DNA of 64,000 nucleotides from Microbacterium rhizomatis (GTDB lineage: Bacteria; Actinomycetota; Actinomycetes; Actinomycetales; Microbacteriaceae). How positions within the stretch are numbered: the first letter of the stretch is position 1; every line of letters begins with the position of its first letter. The stretch lies in NCBI RefSeq assembly GCF_008710745.1, contig NZ_VYSA01000003.1, positions 186,001 through 250,000 on the forward strand, given 5' to 3'. Under the pieces are notes generated by a model, which saw nothing but the letters and a program-made list of their open reading frames with translations, was not told the DNA's origin and searched no databases. Both the position numbers and the translations under genes were made by a program. Positions 7,912-16,518 of the stretch are shown here, in pieces.

Positions 7912-8523
7912 CTATCCGCGCAGAACGCGGGTGAGCTCGTGACCGGCCGCGTCGAGCGCCCCGGTGAGCGAATCGACGACCGACGCTTCGAGCACGCCTC
8001 CGCGCGCGACGAATGTCCGCAGGTCGGCACGCACGCGCGCCCGGAATTCGCTCACCGCGGCGTCGGCGCGTGCGAGCTGCTCACGGCTCGCAACGCGTGG
8101 CGACTCCTCATCGGGCCGACTCTGCGCCGCGTTCGCGTGCTCTTCGCGCGAGGCCGCAGCCAGATCCGCTCGCAGGCTCTTCATGGCGTCCCGCACGCTG
8201 CCGCGCACCTCGTCGGCGATGAGTCGGATGCTGTCCGTCAGACCCGCCTCGATCCCTTCCAGGTCGCCTGAGCGCGAGGCCACCTCGGCGCGTCCGGCAT
8301 CCGTGATCTCGTAGACCGTCTTGCGGCCGTCCACCGTCTTTGTCACGAGGCCCTCTTCTTCGAGCTTCGCGAGCCGCGGATAGATCGTGCCCGCGCTCGG
8401 CGTGTAGGTTCCCCCGGTCCGATCCGACAGGGCCGTCATGATGTCGTACCCGTGTCGCGGCCCTTCGTCGAGCAGGCTCAGGAGGTAGAGGCGCAGGTCG
8501 CCGTGCGAGAAGACCGGGCTCAC
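7912..8523 (-). CDS. PadR family transcriptional regulator
   Basis: A 203-residue regulator. The N-terminal winged helix carries the PadR hallmarks LRLYLLSLLDEGPRHGYDIMTALSDRTGGTYTPSAGTIYPRLAKLEEEGLV. The C-terminal part (about 95-203) is helical and charged and would give dimers. It starts with GTG overlapping the end of the DUF4097 gene by 4 bases, so the two are co-translated. PadR proteins usually repress their own operon; the palindrome 21 bases upstream of the DUF4097 start is the obvious site. It is likely released by a cell-envelope or toxic-compound signal (inference). Confidence 0.9.
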   Translation of the reverse strand: MSPVFSHGDLRLYLLSLLDEGPRHGYDIMTALSDRTGGTYTPSAGTIYPRLAKLEEEGLVTKTVDGRKTVYEITDAGRAEVASRSGDLEGIEAGLTDSIRLIADEVRGSVRDAMKSLRADLAAASREEHANAAQSRPDEESPRVASREQLARADAAVSEFRARVRADLRTFVARGGVLEASVVDSLTGALDAAGHELTRVLRG

Positions 8524-9485
8524 GACCGCTCCTCCGTGCCGAATCCGCTCGCGAACCCTGCACCGAAATCGGCGCCGGCCTCTCCACTGGCGTCCGCGTG
8601 GTCGCTCTGGGGCGCGGCGTCGGCAGCGCCACGGCCGGCCGCCTCCACCCTGTCGGCGGTCGCCGCATCCGTGCCCCGGCGCAGCACCGTGATGTCGCCC
8701 GAGACCGAATTCGCTCGCACATCGACGAACGAGCCGCTGAGCTCGCCGACCGAACCGGCGAAGTTCGTTGTGGGCCCGCCTGTCGTGCGCGTGCGCACCA
8801 CGCCGTCGACCTGTACACGCCCACTCACGCTGCGCATGACGTAGTTGGCGGGGAGACCTTCGTCCAGCCGGATCGTCATGTTGCCGCTGACCGTGTTGAG
8901 TGCCACCGAGCTGACCGGCCCGGTCGAGTCGACGAGCGTGGCGCCCGAGACGGTGTCGATCGTCGCCTTGCGAATCTCACCGGTCACGGCGACGTCGCCC
9001 GACACGCTGTTGGCGCTCAGGCCACCGACGACCTGTCGCGCCTGGACATCGCCCGAGACGGCGTTGACGCTGAGGTCGCCGGTCAGGCCGTCGACGATGA
9101 TGTCGCCCGAGACGGTGTTGAGCTTCGCGTCATGGCGGATGCCCGAGACGAGCGCGCTCGCGCTGACCACGCCGAGCGTGAGGGCGACCTCGCGGGGGAC
9201 GGCGACGCTGATCTCGGCCTTGGGTCCGCCCGAGCCGAAGTTGCGGAACACCTCGAGGAAGTTGTCCCACCGCAGCTGCGGGTGATCGATCTCGACCACA
9301 TCGCCGGTGACCTCGATCCGCAGATCCTTGATCGTGACGGCGTGGACCTCGATGCGCGCGCCCGGCTCGTCGTGGGCGATCACGTCGATCTGGCCGCCGA
9401 TGAGGCCGATCTTCAGTTTGCGCACGTCTTCGATGTCGATGACGCGCGTCTCGCCCGGGTGGATGATCCACTTCTCAAGGGTCAT
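8520..9485 (-). CDS. DUF4097 family beta-strand repeat protein
   Basis: A 321-residue protein made of short beta repeats of the form NSVSGDV or NTVSGD (LNTVSGDIIVDGLTGDLSVNAVSGDVQARQVVGGLSANSVSGDV), the hallmark of DUF4097 (putative adhesin-like solenoids). There is no signal peptide or membrane helix, so it should be cytoplasmic or peripheral. The last 50 residues are Ala/Gly/Asp-rich. It is the first gene of a two-gene operon with PadR. AGGAGCAG gives a good ribosome binding site. DUF4097 with PadR is a recurrent actinobacterial pair; the biochemical role is unknown. Confidence 0.85.
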   Translation of the reverse strand: MTLEKWIIHPGETRVIDIEDVRKLKIGLIGGQIDVIAHDEPGARIEVHAVTIKDLRIEVTGDVVEIDHPQLRWDNFLEVFRNFGSGGPKAEISVAVPREVALTLGVVSASALVSGIRHDAKLNTVSGDIIVDGLTGDLSVNAVSGDVQARQVVGGLSANSVSGDVAVTGEIRKATIDTVSGATLVDSTGPVSSVALNTVSGNMTIRLDEGLPANYVMRSVSGRVQVDGVVRTRTTGGPTTNFAGSVGELSGSFVDVRANSVSGDITVLRRGTDAATADRVEAAGRGAADAAPQSDHADASGEAGADFGAGFASGFGTEERS

Positions 9486-9505
9486 GACTGCTCCTGTCCT
9501 CAGGT

Positions 9506-9531
9506 TTCACACGCGATATATCGCGTGTGAA
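9506..9531. promoter_or_regulatory. Perfect 26-bp palindrome, probable PadR operator
   Basis: Arm TTCACACGCGATA is followed directly by its exact reverse complement, centred on ATAT. It lies 21 bases upstream of the DUF4097 start and so covers the promoter of the DUF4097-padR operon. The ATAT-centred dyad is typical of PadR sites. Confidence 0.75.
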
Positions 9532-9539
9532 CAGACTAA

Positions 9540-9553
9540 CACGATATATCGCG
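9540..9553. promoter_or_regulatory. Second half-conserved operator copy
   Basis: The inner core CGATATATCG of the main palindrome recurs here with imperfect flanks (CACGATATATCGCG), 22 bases centre-to-centre spacing plus flanks from the first copy. It may be a lower-affinity site for the same regulator, allowing two dimers to bind the same promoter. Confidence 0.55.
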
Positions 9554-9583
9554 AGTTTGTCAAGAGTTCTTGGGTTGAGCGCC

Positions 9584-9614
9584 TTGACCTTGACGCTACG
9601 TCAACGTCTAGCGT
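9584..9614 (+). promoter_or_regulatory. MerR-type promoter with 19-bp spacer and internal dyad
   Basis: TTGACC (-35) and TAGCGT (-10) are 19 bases apart, the over-long spacing that MerR proteins correct by twisting DNA. The spacer itself holds TTGACG-CTA-CGTCAA, a 6-3-6 dyad. The expected start of transcription is at about 9621, just before the regulator gene, so this is an autoregulatory promoter. Confidence 0.7.
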
Positions 9615-9637
9615 GATCGATGAAGGAAGGGGACGAG

Positions 9638-10396
9638 GTGGACTGGTCCATCCAGGAGATCGCGAAGCTCGCCGGGACGACGAGCCGCGCTCTTCGCCAC
9701 TATGACGACATCGGCCTGCTCGCGCCGTCGAGCATCGGGGCCAACGGATATCGCCGCTACGACGGGGATGCGCTGGTGCGGCTCCAGCGCATCCTGCTCC
9801 TGCGCGAACTCGGGCTCGGGCTGCCGCAGATCGCCGAGATCGTCGATCGCGACACGCCCCAGGAGGACGCTCTGACGAGCCATCTTGCATGGCTCCGCCA
9901 GGAAGAGACCAGGCTGGCGCGGCAGATCGCGTCGGTCGAATCGACCATTCAGGCACTGAGAGGAGGTGAACGACTCATGGCAGAGAACATGTTCGACGGG
10001 TTCGACCACACCCGGTACAAGGATGAGGTGGAGGAACGCTGGGGTGCCGACGCATACGCGCGCGGCGACGCATGGTGGCGCGGGATGTCGGATGACGACA
10101 AGACGGCGTGGCAGCAGCGCGTCTCAGACCTCGCCGCGCAGTGGACGGCGGCAGCCGAGCGCGGCATCGCGCCCGATGGCGACGAGGCGCAGGCGCTCGC
10201 CGCGCGTCACGTCGACTGGGTGACCGGCATCCCCGGTACCCCCGCGTCCGTGCCGGGCGGCGACGTGAAGGCGTACGTGATGGGCCTCGGCGAGATGTAT
10301 GTCGCCGATCCGCGCTTCGGCGCGAACTACGGCGGCGAGGTCGGAGCGGCGTTCGTGCGCGACGCGCTGCGCGTCTATGCGGAAGCGAACCTGTAG
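9638..10396 (+). CDS. MerR family regulator with TipAS ligand-binding domain
   Basis: A 252-residue TipA-like activator. Residues 1-70 are the MerR winged helix (WSIQEIAKLAGTTSRALRHYDDIGLLAPSS, YRRYDGDALVRLQRILLLRELGLGL). A linking coiled coil follows to about 105. The TipAS domain (about 120-252) contains YKDEVEERWGADAYARGD and MYVADPRFGANYGG...FVRDALRVYA, the fold that traps thiopeptide and other multidrug ligands. GTG 9638 is preferred over ATG 9620: homologues begin at DWSI, GGAAGGGG is well placed, and ATG 9620 coincides with the predicted transcript start. The promoter carries its likely binding site. Confidence 0.88.
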   Translation: MDWSIQEIAKLAGTTSRALRHYDDIGLLAPSSIGANGYRRYDGDALVRLQRILLLRELGLGLPQIAEIVDRDTPQEDALTSHLAWLRQEETRLARQIASVESTIQALRGGERLMAENMFDGFDHTRYKDEVEERWGADAYARGDAWWRGMSDDDKTAWQQRVSDLAAQWTAAAERGIAPDGDEAQALAARHVDWVTGIPGTPASVPGGDVKAYVMGLGEMYVADPRFGANYGGEVGAAFVRDALRVYAEANL

Positions 10397-10423
10397 ACCG
10401 AACACAAGAAGCCGGAAAACAGA

Positions 10424-10457
10424 AGGATGCCGCGACCCGAACGGGCCGCGGCATCCT
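10424..10457. terminator. Bidirectional terminator after the TipA-like gene
   Basis: The 11-bp arms AGGATGCCGCG and CGCGGCATCCT enclose a smaller CCC/GGG pair over GAAC. It lies between convergent genes and can serve both. Confidence 0.75.
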
Positions 10458-10476
10458 CCTGCGTGTGTGCGACGGG

Positions 10477-10641
10477 TCAGACGCGGTTGCGCCCGCCGAT
10501 GACGCGGAACAGGAACGCGATCAGCGCGATCACACCGACGATGAGGGCGACCCACAGCAGCCAGTTGAGTGCGGAGCTGAGGCCGCCGACGATCGCGAGA
10601 ACGATGGCGACGACGATGATGATGATCAGGGCAATGTTCAT
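10477..10641 (-). CDS. Small hydrophobic two-helix membrane protein
   Basis: A 54-residue peptide beginning MNIALIIIIVVAIVLAIVGGL. Two hydrophobic segments (about 3-22 and 27-47) are joined by SSALNW, and the tail FRVIGGRNRV is basic. It resembles small actinobacterial hydrophobic proteins of the lmo0937 type, often stress-induced, but family assignment is uncertain. A longer frame exists upstream, but this ATG has a strong purine-rich GGAGAAGGAGAA ribosome binding site. No clear operon partner. Confidence 0.65.
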   Translation of the reverse strand: MNIALIIIIVVAIVLAIVGGLSSALNWLLWVALIVGVIALIAFLFRVIGGRNRV

Positions 10642-10894
10642 GGGAGGGTTCTCCTTCTCCAAAACCGTGTGCAAAGGGGGTCTCGCGCACGGGTGCCTCG
10701 TGGGCACGGCACCTGACTCTGCCACCACCGCGACCTCGCAGGTACGGGCTTGACTCGGCGAGCCGCGCGGTGGTACGTCGGTACCGGACGGTGGTTAGCG
10801 ACGCCGCCGCCCCCTGTCAAGAGCAGGTTGCGCCGATCGCGGAGCTCTACTCTCTGCTTGCAGCAGCCACGTCCGTGGCGCAGAGGGAGCAGTC

Positions 10895-11179
10895 ATGCCC
10901 AGCGCAAGAAAGTCCGCCCGGCAGGCATCCGGCAGTCTGAAGGATCCCAGCCTGTACACGGAGCTCCGTGACAAGGGCGCCTCGAAAGAGAAGGCCGCTC
11001 GAATCTCGAACGCGGTCGCCCGCGACGGGGCCGAGGCCGTGGGTCACCGGGGTGGCGAGGCAGGCGACTACGAGGACTGGACGGTGCCGGAGCTTCGCGC
11101 TCGCGCGAAAGAGCTGGGTATCACCGGATACTCGGGCAAGAAGAAGTCCCTGCTCATCTCCATGCTCAGGAATCACTAG
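10895..11179 (+). CDS. Rho-N/SAP-like domain protein
   Basis: A 94-residue basic protein in two parts. The first half, SLKDPSLYTELRDKGASKEKAARISNAVA, matches small actinobacterial proteins of the DUF7218 type. The second, WTVPELRARAKELGITGYSGKKKSLLISMLRNH (about 60-94), is a Rho termination factor N-terminal (SAP-like) fold that binds nucleic acid. A ribosome binding site (GGGAGCAG) precedes ATG 10895. It ends 3 bases before the topoisomerase IB gene, so the two are co-translated and the protein may help load or localise the topoisomerase (inference). Confidence 0.8.
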   Translation: MPSARKSARQASGSLKDPSLYTELRDKGASKEKAARISNAVARDGAEAVGHRGGEAGDYEDWTVPELRARAKELGITGYSGKKKSLLISMLRNH

Positions 11180-11182
11180 CGG

Positions 11183-12142
11183 ATGCCGCGCCTCAAGCGA
11201 GTCGTTCCGTTCATCGACCCCGGGTACACCCGCATCCGCGTGGGCAAGGACTTCCGCTTCGTGACCCCCCGGGGCCGGGATGCTTCGAAGAAGGACACGG
11301 AGCGCATCCGTGCGCTCGTCATCCCGCCCGCCTGGACCGAGGTGTGGATCAGCGCCCACGCGGACGGTCACATCCAGGTCGTCGGGACGGATGCCGCGGG
11401 GCGCAAGCAGTACCTCTACCACCCGCGATGGAGCGCGAGCCGCGACAAGGGCAAGTTCGCCCGGGCGCTCGCTCTGGCCGACGCACTCCCGCGCGCTCGT
11501 GCGCGCGTCACGCAAGATCTGCGCCAGGACGGGCTCTCGCGCCAGCGGGTGCTCGCCGTCGCGTTCCGGATGCTCGATCAGGCCGCGCCGCGCGTGGGTT
11601 CGACCGTGTATCTGAAGGCCAACGGAAGTCGCGGCCTGTCGACGCTGCAGCGGAGGGACGCCTCGGTGGAGGGCTCGGTGGTCACCCTCTCGTTTCCGGC
11701 CAAGAGCGGCAAGCGTGCGCTGCTCAGGATCGACGACGCGGATCTGGCCACCGCGATCGGAGAACTGGCGGCGGGGCGTCCGGGTGCACCACTTCTCTCG
11801 CCTCGACGCGGCCGCAAGCGCGTCTCACTGAGCGCCGGCGACATCAACGAATACCTCCGCGCCGTCACCGGCGGCAGGTTCACGGCGAAGGATTTCCGCA
11901 CGCTCCGCGGCACGGTGCTCGCGGCCGAGACGCTCGCCCGGATCGGCTCGGTCGAGACGAAGAAGGACCGCGCACGCGCCGAGGCGCTCGCCGTCGCAGC
12001 GACCGCGGAGGGTCTGGGCAACACTCCTGCGGTGGCGCGTGGCTCCTACATCGATCCTCGTGTGTTCCAGCGCTATCGCGAGGGCCGGGTGCTTTCGCTC
12101 GAGGGTTCGCGCGACAAGGCGATCCGGGCGCTCCTCGGCTGA
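11183..12142 (+). CDS. DNA topoisomerase IB
   Basis: A 319-residue bacterial type IB topoisomerase of the poxvirus-like class. It relaxes supercoils through a 3'-phosphotyrosine link. Visible features are VTPRGRDASKKDTERIRALVIPPAWTEVWI, HPRWSASRDKGKFARALALADALP, TAKDFRTLRGTVLAAETLA and the C-terminal GSYIDPRVFQRYREG, where the Tyr near residue 289 is the likely nucleophile. Length is normal (about 320-350). These enzymes occur in scattered bacteria beside normal gyrase and Topo I and are considered transferred. It directly follows the Rho-N protein gene. Confidence 0.92.
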   Translation: MPRLKRVVPFIDPGYTRIRVGKDFRFVTPRGRDASKKDTERIRALVIPPAWTEVWISAHADGHIQVVGTDAAGRKQYLYHPRWSASRDKGKFARALALADALPRARARVTQDLRQDGLSRQRVLAVAFRMLDQAAPRVGSTVYLKANGSRGLSTLQRRDASVEGSVVTLSFPAKSGKRALLRIDDADLATAIGELAAGRPGAPLLSPRRGRKRVSLSAGDINEYLRAVTGGRFTAKDFRTLRGTVLAAETLARIGSVETKKDRARAEALAVAATAEGLGNTPAVARGSYIDPRVFQRYREGRVLSLEGSRDKAIRALLG

Positions 12143-12179
12143 CAAACCTCGCCCGCGCGGATGGAGGCGCGACGGGCGC

Positions 12180-12185
12180 TAGCGT
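12180..12185 (+). promoter_or_regulatory. Putative -10 box of a leaderless promoter (crcB pair)
   Basis: TAGCGT ends 6 bases before the GTG start at 12192, with no ribosome binding site between. No fluoride-riboswitch-like sequence is present in the 49-base gap. Confidence 0.5.
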
Positions 12186-12191
12186 TGCACC

Positions 12192-12611
12192 GTGGCATCG
12201 ACCCCGGCGTTCTCGTGGCGCATCCTGGGACTCGTCGTTCTCGGCGGGATGCTGGGGGTCGCCGCGCGCGCGGCACTCGTGTGGCCGTTCGACGCCGCCG
12301 CGGTTCCCCTTGCCACCGCAGCCATAAACATCGTCGGCGCGTGCGCGCTCGGGATCGTCGTCGGGGCGCTGGGGACGCGGCATCCCTCGGCGCGTGCGTT
12401 CCTCGGCACCGGCATCCTCGGAGGCTTCACGACCTACTCCGCGTTCGCGGTACAGGTCGCGACGCTGGCGCCCGTCGCGCCGTGGCTCGCCCTGCTGATC
12501 GCGGCCGTCTCGCTCATCGCCGGGGTGGCGGGCGCCGGGCTCGGGCTGTGGGTCGGGCGCCGTCTCGGCCATCGCCCGGGCGCACCAGACGCCCCGGCGG
12601 AGGCGGAATGA
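12192..12611 (+). CDS. crcB: Fluoride exporter CrcB (first subunit)
   Basis: A 139-residue, four-helix Fluc channel subunit. It shows the family patterns GGMLGVAARAALV near the start, AINIVGACALGIVVG, and GILGGFTTYSAFAVQ, whose Thr/Ser track lines the fluoride path. Fluc channels export fluoride as dual-topology dimers. Gram-positive bacteria often keep two genes for a heterodimer, as here. It starts with GTG just after a leaderless-type -10 box, and its stop overlaps the second crcB by 4 bases. Confidence 0.93.
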   Translation: MASTPAFSWRILGLVVLGGMLGVAARAALVWPFDAAAVPLATAAINIVGACALGIVVGALGTRHPSARAFLGTGILGGFTTYSAFAVQVATLAPVAPWLALLIAAVSLIAGVAGAGLGLWVGRRLGHRPGAPDAPAEAE

Positions 12612-12982
12612 ACCCGCTCACGCTCCTCCTCGTGGCCGTCGCCGGCGGGGTGGGCGCCGGCCTCCGCTATCTGGTGGATGCCGGAGTGACCGCGATCGCG
12701 CGCGGGCGATTCCCGTGGGGGATCCTCGTCGTGAACATCTCGGGCTCCTTCGCCCTGGGCGTCGTGACCGGCGCGGTACCGGCATCCGATCTCACCTGGA
12801 TTCTCGGTACCGGACTCCTGGGCGGCTACACGACATTCTCGACGGTCGCCGTGGAGACGTGGCTGCTCGGAGAGAAGCGCGACGTGCGGGGCTTGTGGGG
12901 GAACGTGGTCGGGACCGCGATCGCCTGCTTCGTCGCGGCGGGAATCGGAGTCGCCTCGGCCTCCTTCCTGCTGGCGACCTGA
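12608..12982 (+). CDS. crcB: Fluoride exporter CrcB (second subunit)
   Basis: The 124-residue partner of the upstream CrcB. It carries GGVGAGLRYLVDAG, the conserved Asn in GILVVNISGSFALG and GLLGGYTTFSTVAVETW. It starts with an ATGA overlap, so the two subunits are translationally coupled, which suits an obligate opposite-orientation heterodimer. Together they would remove cytoplasmic fluoride. The 124 bases after it contain no obvious terminator before the RND gene. Confidence 0.93.
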   Translation: MNPLTLLLVAVAGGVGAGLRYLVDAGVTAIARGRFPWGILVVNISGSFALGVVTGAVPASDLTWILGTGLLGGYTTFSTVAVETWLLGEKRDVRGLWGNVVGTAIACFVAAGIGVASASFLLAT

Positions 12983-13106
12983 CAGCGATTCGACAGCGAA
13001 GTGTCAGGAACGACCATGGGATACTGACAGCCGATACATCTTCGTATCCGCGCCGGGCTTTCACTGTTCGCCGCGACTCCGCAGCTCTTGCCCAGAAGGC
13101 CGTCCC

Positions 13107-16100
13107 GTGTCGAATCTTGCCGTCCTGAGCCTGCGCAACCGCGCCCTCATCGCCCTCGTCACGATCGTCGTCGCGATCTTCGGGGGCATCGCTCTGACCA
13201 GCCTCAAGCAGGAGCTCATCCCGTCGATCGAGTTCCCCCAGCTCGCGATCGTCTCGACCTACCCCGGCGCCTCTCCAGAGGTGGTCTCGAACGACGTCTC
13301 CACGCCGATCGAGAACGCGATCCAGGGTGTGGCAGGCCTCGAGTCCAGCAGCTCGACGAGCACGACGAACGCCTCGATCGTGCAGGTCTCGTTCACCTAC
13401 GGCACCGACCTCGCGACGGCTGAGCAGAAGCTCACCCAGGCGATCAACCGCATCAAATCCACGCTTCCCACCGGTGTCGAGCCGAACGTGCTCTCGGCGA
13501 GCTTCGACGATTTCCCCGTCATCCAGGTCGCCGTCACCGGCTACACCGATCAGGCGACGATCCAGCAGCAGCTCGAGAGCACGGCGATCCCCGCCCTGAA
13601 GAAGGTCACCGGCGTCAACGGCGCCCAGATCGTGGGCGGACAGGGCTCACGAGTCACGATCACTCCGGATGCTGCCAAGCTCGCCGCATCCGGATACACC
13701 GCGCAAGCGATCCGCGACGCGCTCGACAAGAACGGCGTGCTGTTCCCCGGCGGGAGCATCACCGAGAACGACCAGACCCTCACGGTGCAGACCGGTATGA
13801 AGATCACGAGTGTCGACGAACTCTCGGCTCTTCCGCTCGTGCCATCGAGCGCGGCTCAGTTCGCCGCGGGAACCCAGACGATCGCAGACGTCGCCACCGT
13901 CGCCCAAGGCACTGACCCGGTGACGACGATCTCCCGCGTCAACGGCGAGCCGGCCCTCACGATCGCGATCACGAAGCTTCCGTCCGCCAACACGGTCGAC
14001 GTCTCGAAAGGCGTGATCGCGGCGCTCCCCGGCATCGAGGACTCGCTCGGCGGCCCGGCGTTCACCGTGGTCTTCGACCAAGCTCCTTACATCCAGCAGT
14101 CGATCGACTCGCTCGCCCAGGAGGGCCTGCTCGGCCTGCTGTTCGCGGTCATCGTCATCCTCATCTTCCTCGGCTCTGTCCGCTCCACCCTCGTCACCGC
14201 GATCTCGATCCCGACGAGCGTTCTGATCACCTTCATCGGCATCCAGGCCTTCGGCTACTCGCTGAACATCCTCACCCTGGGCGCGCTGACGATCGCGATC
14301 GGGCGCGTGGTGGATGACTCGATCGTGGTGATCGAGAACATCAAGCGTCACTACGTCGGCGGGGCCGACAAGCTGGCCTCGATCCTTCGCGCCGTGAAGG
14401 AAGTGGCGTCGGCGGTCACGGCTTCGACGATCACGACCGTGGCGGTGTTCCTTCCGATCGCGTTCGTCGGCGACGTGACGGGTGAACTGTTCCGCCCGTT
14501 CGCGCTCACGGTCACGATCGCCATGGTGGCCTCGCTCCTGGTGGCGCTCACGATCGTGCCGGTGCTGGCCTACTGGTTCCTGCGTCCCGGTAAGCCCCTG
14601 CTCGATGCGGACGGCAACGAGGTCGATCCCGAGTCGGCTGCCGCGCCGCCCACTCGACTGCAGCGCGGGTACCTGCCGATCCTGCACTGGACGCTCAAGC
14701 ACTCGTGGGTCACGCTGCTGCTCGCCGTTCTCGTCCTGGGCGGGACGGTCGCTGCCGCGCCGTTCATGAAGACCAACTTCCTCGGCGACTCGGGACAGAA
14801 CACGTTCACGATGACGCAGGACATCGGCCCCGCCCCGAGCCTGCAGGCCGAAGACGCCGCGTCGCAGCAGGTCGAGAGCGTCTTGATGGGTGTCAACGGC
14901 ATCAAGAACGTCCAGGTCTCGATCGGATCGAGCGGATCAGCCCTGCGCGACGCGTTCTCGGGCGGCGGATCGGGGATCACCTACTCGATATCGACCGACA
15001 CCGGTGCCGACCAGGTCGCTCTGCGACAGGAAGTGCAGACGGCCGTCAGCGCCCTCGACAACGCGGGCACCTTCACGGTCGCCGGAGGCGGCGGCGGCTT
15101 CGGGTCGACCGACGTCGCCGTCGACGTCACCGCGCCCGATCAGACGACGCTCCAGACCGCGACGGATGCCGTCGTCACGGCCGTCACGGGTCAGCCGGGC
15201 ATCGGGCAGGTCACGAGCAACCTGGCCGCATCGCTGCCCTACATCGCCGTGCAGGTCGACCGCGAAAAGGCGGCGGCGCTCGGCCTGTCCGAGGTCGCTG
15301 TGGGCGCCCTGGTCTCCAACACGATGCAGCCGCAGCAGATCGGCACCGTCGAAGTGAACGGCACCGGGCTGACCGTCTACCTCGCGGCGTCGCAGACCCC
15401 CCAGACGATCGACGAGCTCAAGCAGCTGACCGTTCCGTCGGCGACCGGTCCGATCCAGTTGCAGACCATCGCGAATGTGACGCAGAGCGAAGGCCCGACG
15501 ACGATCACGACCCAGCGCGGCGAGCGCACATCGACCGTGACGGTGACCCCCGCGACCGACAATCTGAACGAGGCCTCGGCGTCGGTCACCGCCGCGCTGA
15601 AGACCGTCGACCTGCCCACGGGTGCCGGTGCGTCGATCGGAGGTGTGGTCACCAGCCAGCAGGACGCGTTCCAGCAGCTCGGCCTCGCGCTGCTCGCCGC
15701 CATCCTGATCGTCTACATCGTGATGGTCGCGACGTTCAAGTCGCTGCGCCAGCCGCTCCTGCTGCTGGTGTCGGTGCCGTTCGCGGCGACCGGGGCGATC
15801 CTGCTGCAGATCATCACAGGCGTGCCCCTCGGCGTCGCCTCGTTGATCGGCGTGCTCATGCTCATCGGCATCGTCGTCACCAACGCGATCGTGCTCATCG
15901 ACCTTGTGAATCAGTACCGGGTGAAGGGGATGTCGGCGCACGACGCCGTCGTCGCGGGAGGGTCCCGCAGGCTCCGCCCCATCCTGATGACGGCCCTTGC
16001 CACGATCTTCGCGCTCACTCCGATGGCCCTGGGCATCACGGGTCACGGCGGTTTCATCTCGCAGCCGCTTGCGATCGTCGTGATCGGCGGACTCGTCTCC

Positions 16101-16457
16101 TCCACGATCCTGACGCTCGTCGTGCTGCCCACGCTCTACAACCTCGTCGAGGGTGCGCGCGAGCGGCGGAGGCTGCGCAAGGGCGGAGTGGATGCCGGTC
16201 CGCAGGCGCCGGCGCGTGAACCCGAGCTCGCTCTGGCCGGCGGCGCCCCGGCCTCCCAGACCCGTCGCGAGCGTCGCGAGCGCGAGGTGTCGGAGGCGAC
16301 GGGCGCGACCGGCGCGGCTCTCCCGGCCGTTGGATCGGAAACGGTGACATCGGTCGAGAAGGAGCGCGCCCAGGAGGGTCCCGATACCGACGTCGGGCAA
16401 CACCCCGAGCCCCTTGATCCGTCCGATCCAGATGCTTCGCACCGCGAGGACGATTGA
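13107..16457 (+). CDS. RND-superfamily efflux transporter (HAE1/AcrB-like)
   Basis: A 1116-residue transporter with the RND duplication. An N-terminal helix (LIALVTIVVAIFGGIALTSL) is followed by a large outside loop (about 30-330), six helices, a second loop (about 555-850), five more helices and a 110-residue charged tail. Asp403-Asp404 in GRVVDDSIVVIENIKRH match the proton-relay pair of helix 4. No membrane-fusion partner or outer-membrane channel is nearby, as expected for a one-membrane cell. The substrate is unknown (drugs, lipids or siderophores are possible). GTG 13107 is chosen because homologues start there (LAVLSLRNRALI). Confidence 0.92.
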   Translation: MSNLAVLSLRNRALIALVTIVVAIFGGIALTSLKQELIPSIEFPQLAIVSTYPGASPEVVSNDVSTPIENAIQGVAGLESSSSTSTTNASIVQVSFTYGTDLATAEQKLTQAINRIKSTLPTGVEPNVLSASFDDFPVIQVAVTGYTDQATIQQQLESTAIPALKKVTGVNGAQIVGGQGSRVTITPDAAKLAASGYTAQAIRDALDKNGVLFPGGSITENDQTLTVQTGMKITSVDELSALPLVPSSAAQFAAGTQTIADVATVAQGTDPVTTISRVNGEPALTIAITKLPSANTVDVSKGVIAALPGIEDSLGGPAFTVVFDQAPYIQQSIDSLAQEGLLGLLFAVIVILIFLGSVRSTLVTAISIPTSVLITFIGIQAFGYSLNILTLGALTIAIGRVVDDSIVVIENIKRHYVGGADKLASILRAVKEVASAVTASTITTVAVFLPIAFVGDVTGELFRPFALTVTIAMVASLLVALTIVPVLAYWFLRPGKPLLDADGNEVDPESAAAPPTRLQRGYLPILHWTLKHSWVTLLLAVLVLGGTVAAAPFMKTNFLGDSGQNTFTMTQDIGPAPSLQAEDAASQQVESVLMGVNGIKNVQVSIGSSGSALRDAFSGGGSGITYSISTDTGADQVALRQEVQTAVSALDNAGTFTVAGGGGGFGSTDVAVDVTAPDQTTLQTATDAVVTAVTGQPGIGQVTSNLAASLPYIAVQVDREKAAALGLSEVAVGALVSNTMQPQQIGTVEVNGTGLTVYLAASQTPQTIDELKQLTVPSATGPIQLQTIANVTQSEGPTTITTQRGERTSTVTVTPATDNLNEASASVTAALKTVDLPTGAGASIGGVVTSQQDAFQQLGLALLAAILIVYIVMVATFKSLRQPLLLLVSVPFAATGAILLQIITGVPLGVASLIGVLMLIGIVVTNAIVLIDLVNQYRVKGMSAHDAVVAGGSRRLRPILMTALATIFALTPMALGITGHGGFISQPLAIVVIGGLVSSTILTLVVLPTLYNLVEGARERRRLRKGGVDAGPQAPAREPELALAGGAPASQTRRERREREVSEATGATGAALPAVGSETVTSVEKERAQEGPDTDVGQHPEPLDPSDPDASHREDD

Positions 16458-16518
16458 TTCAGGCGAAGGCAGATATCACTGTAGTATTCATGAATACGAG
16501 CGTGATACGCTTCCCGAC

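Noticed and set aside
12143..12191. Fluoride riboswitch before crcB
   Set aside because: The gap is only 49 bases, has no match to the conserved fluoride aptamer, and contains a leaderless-type -10 box.
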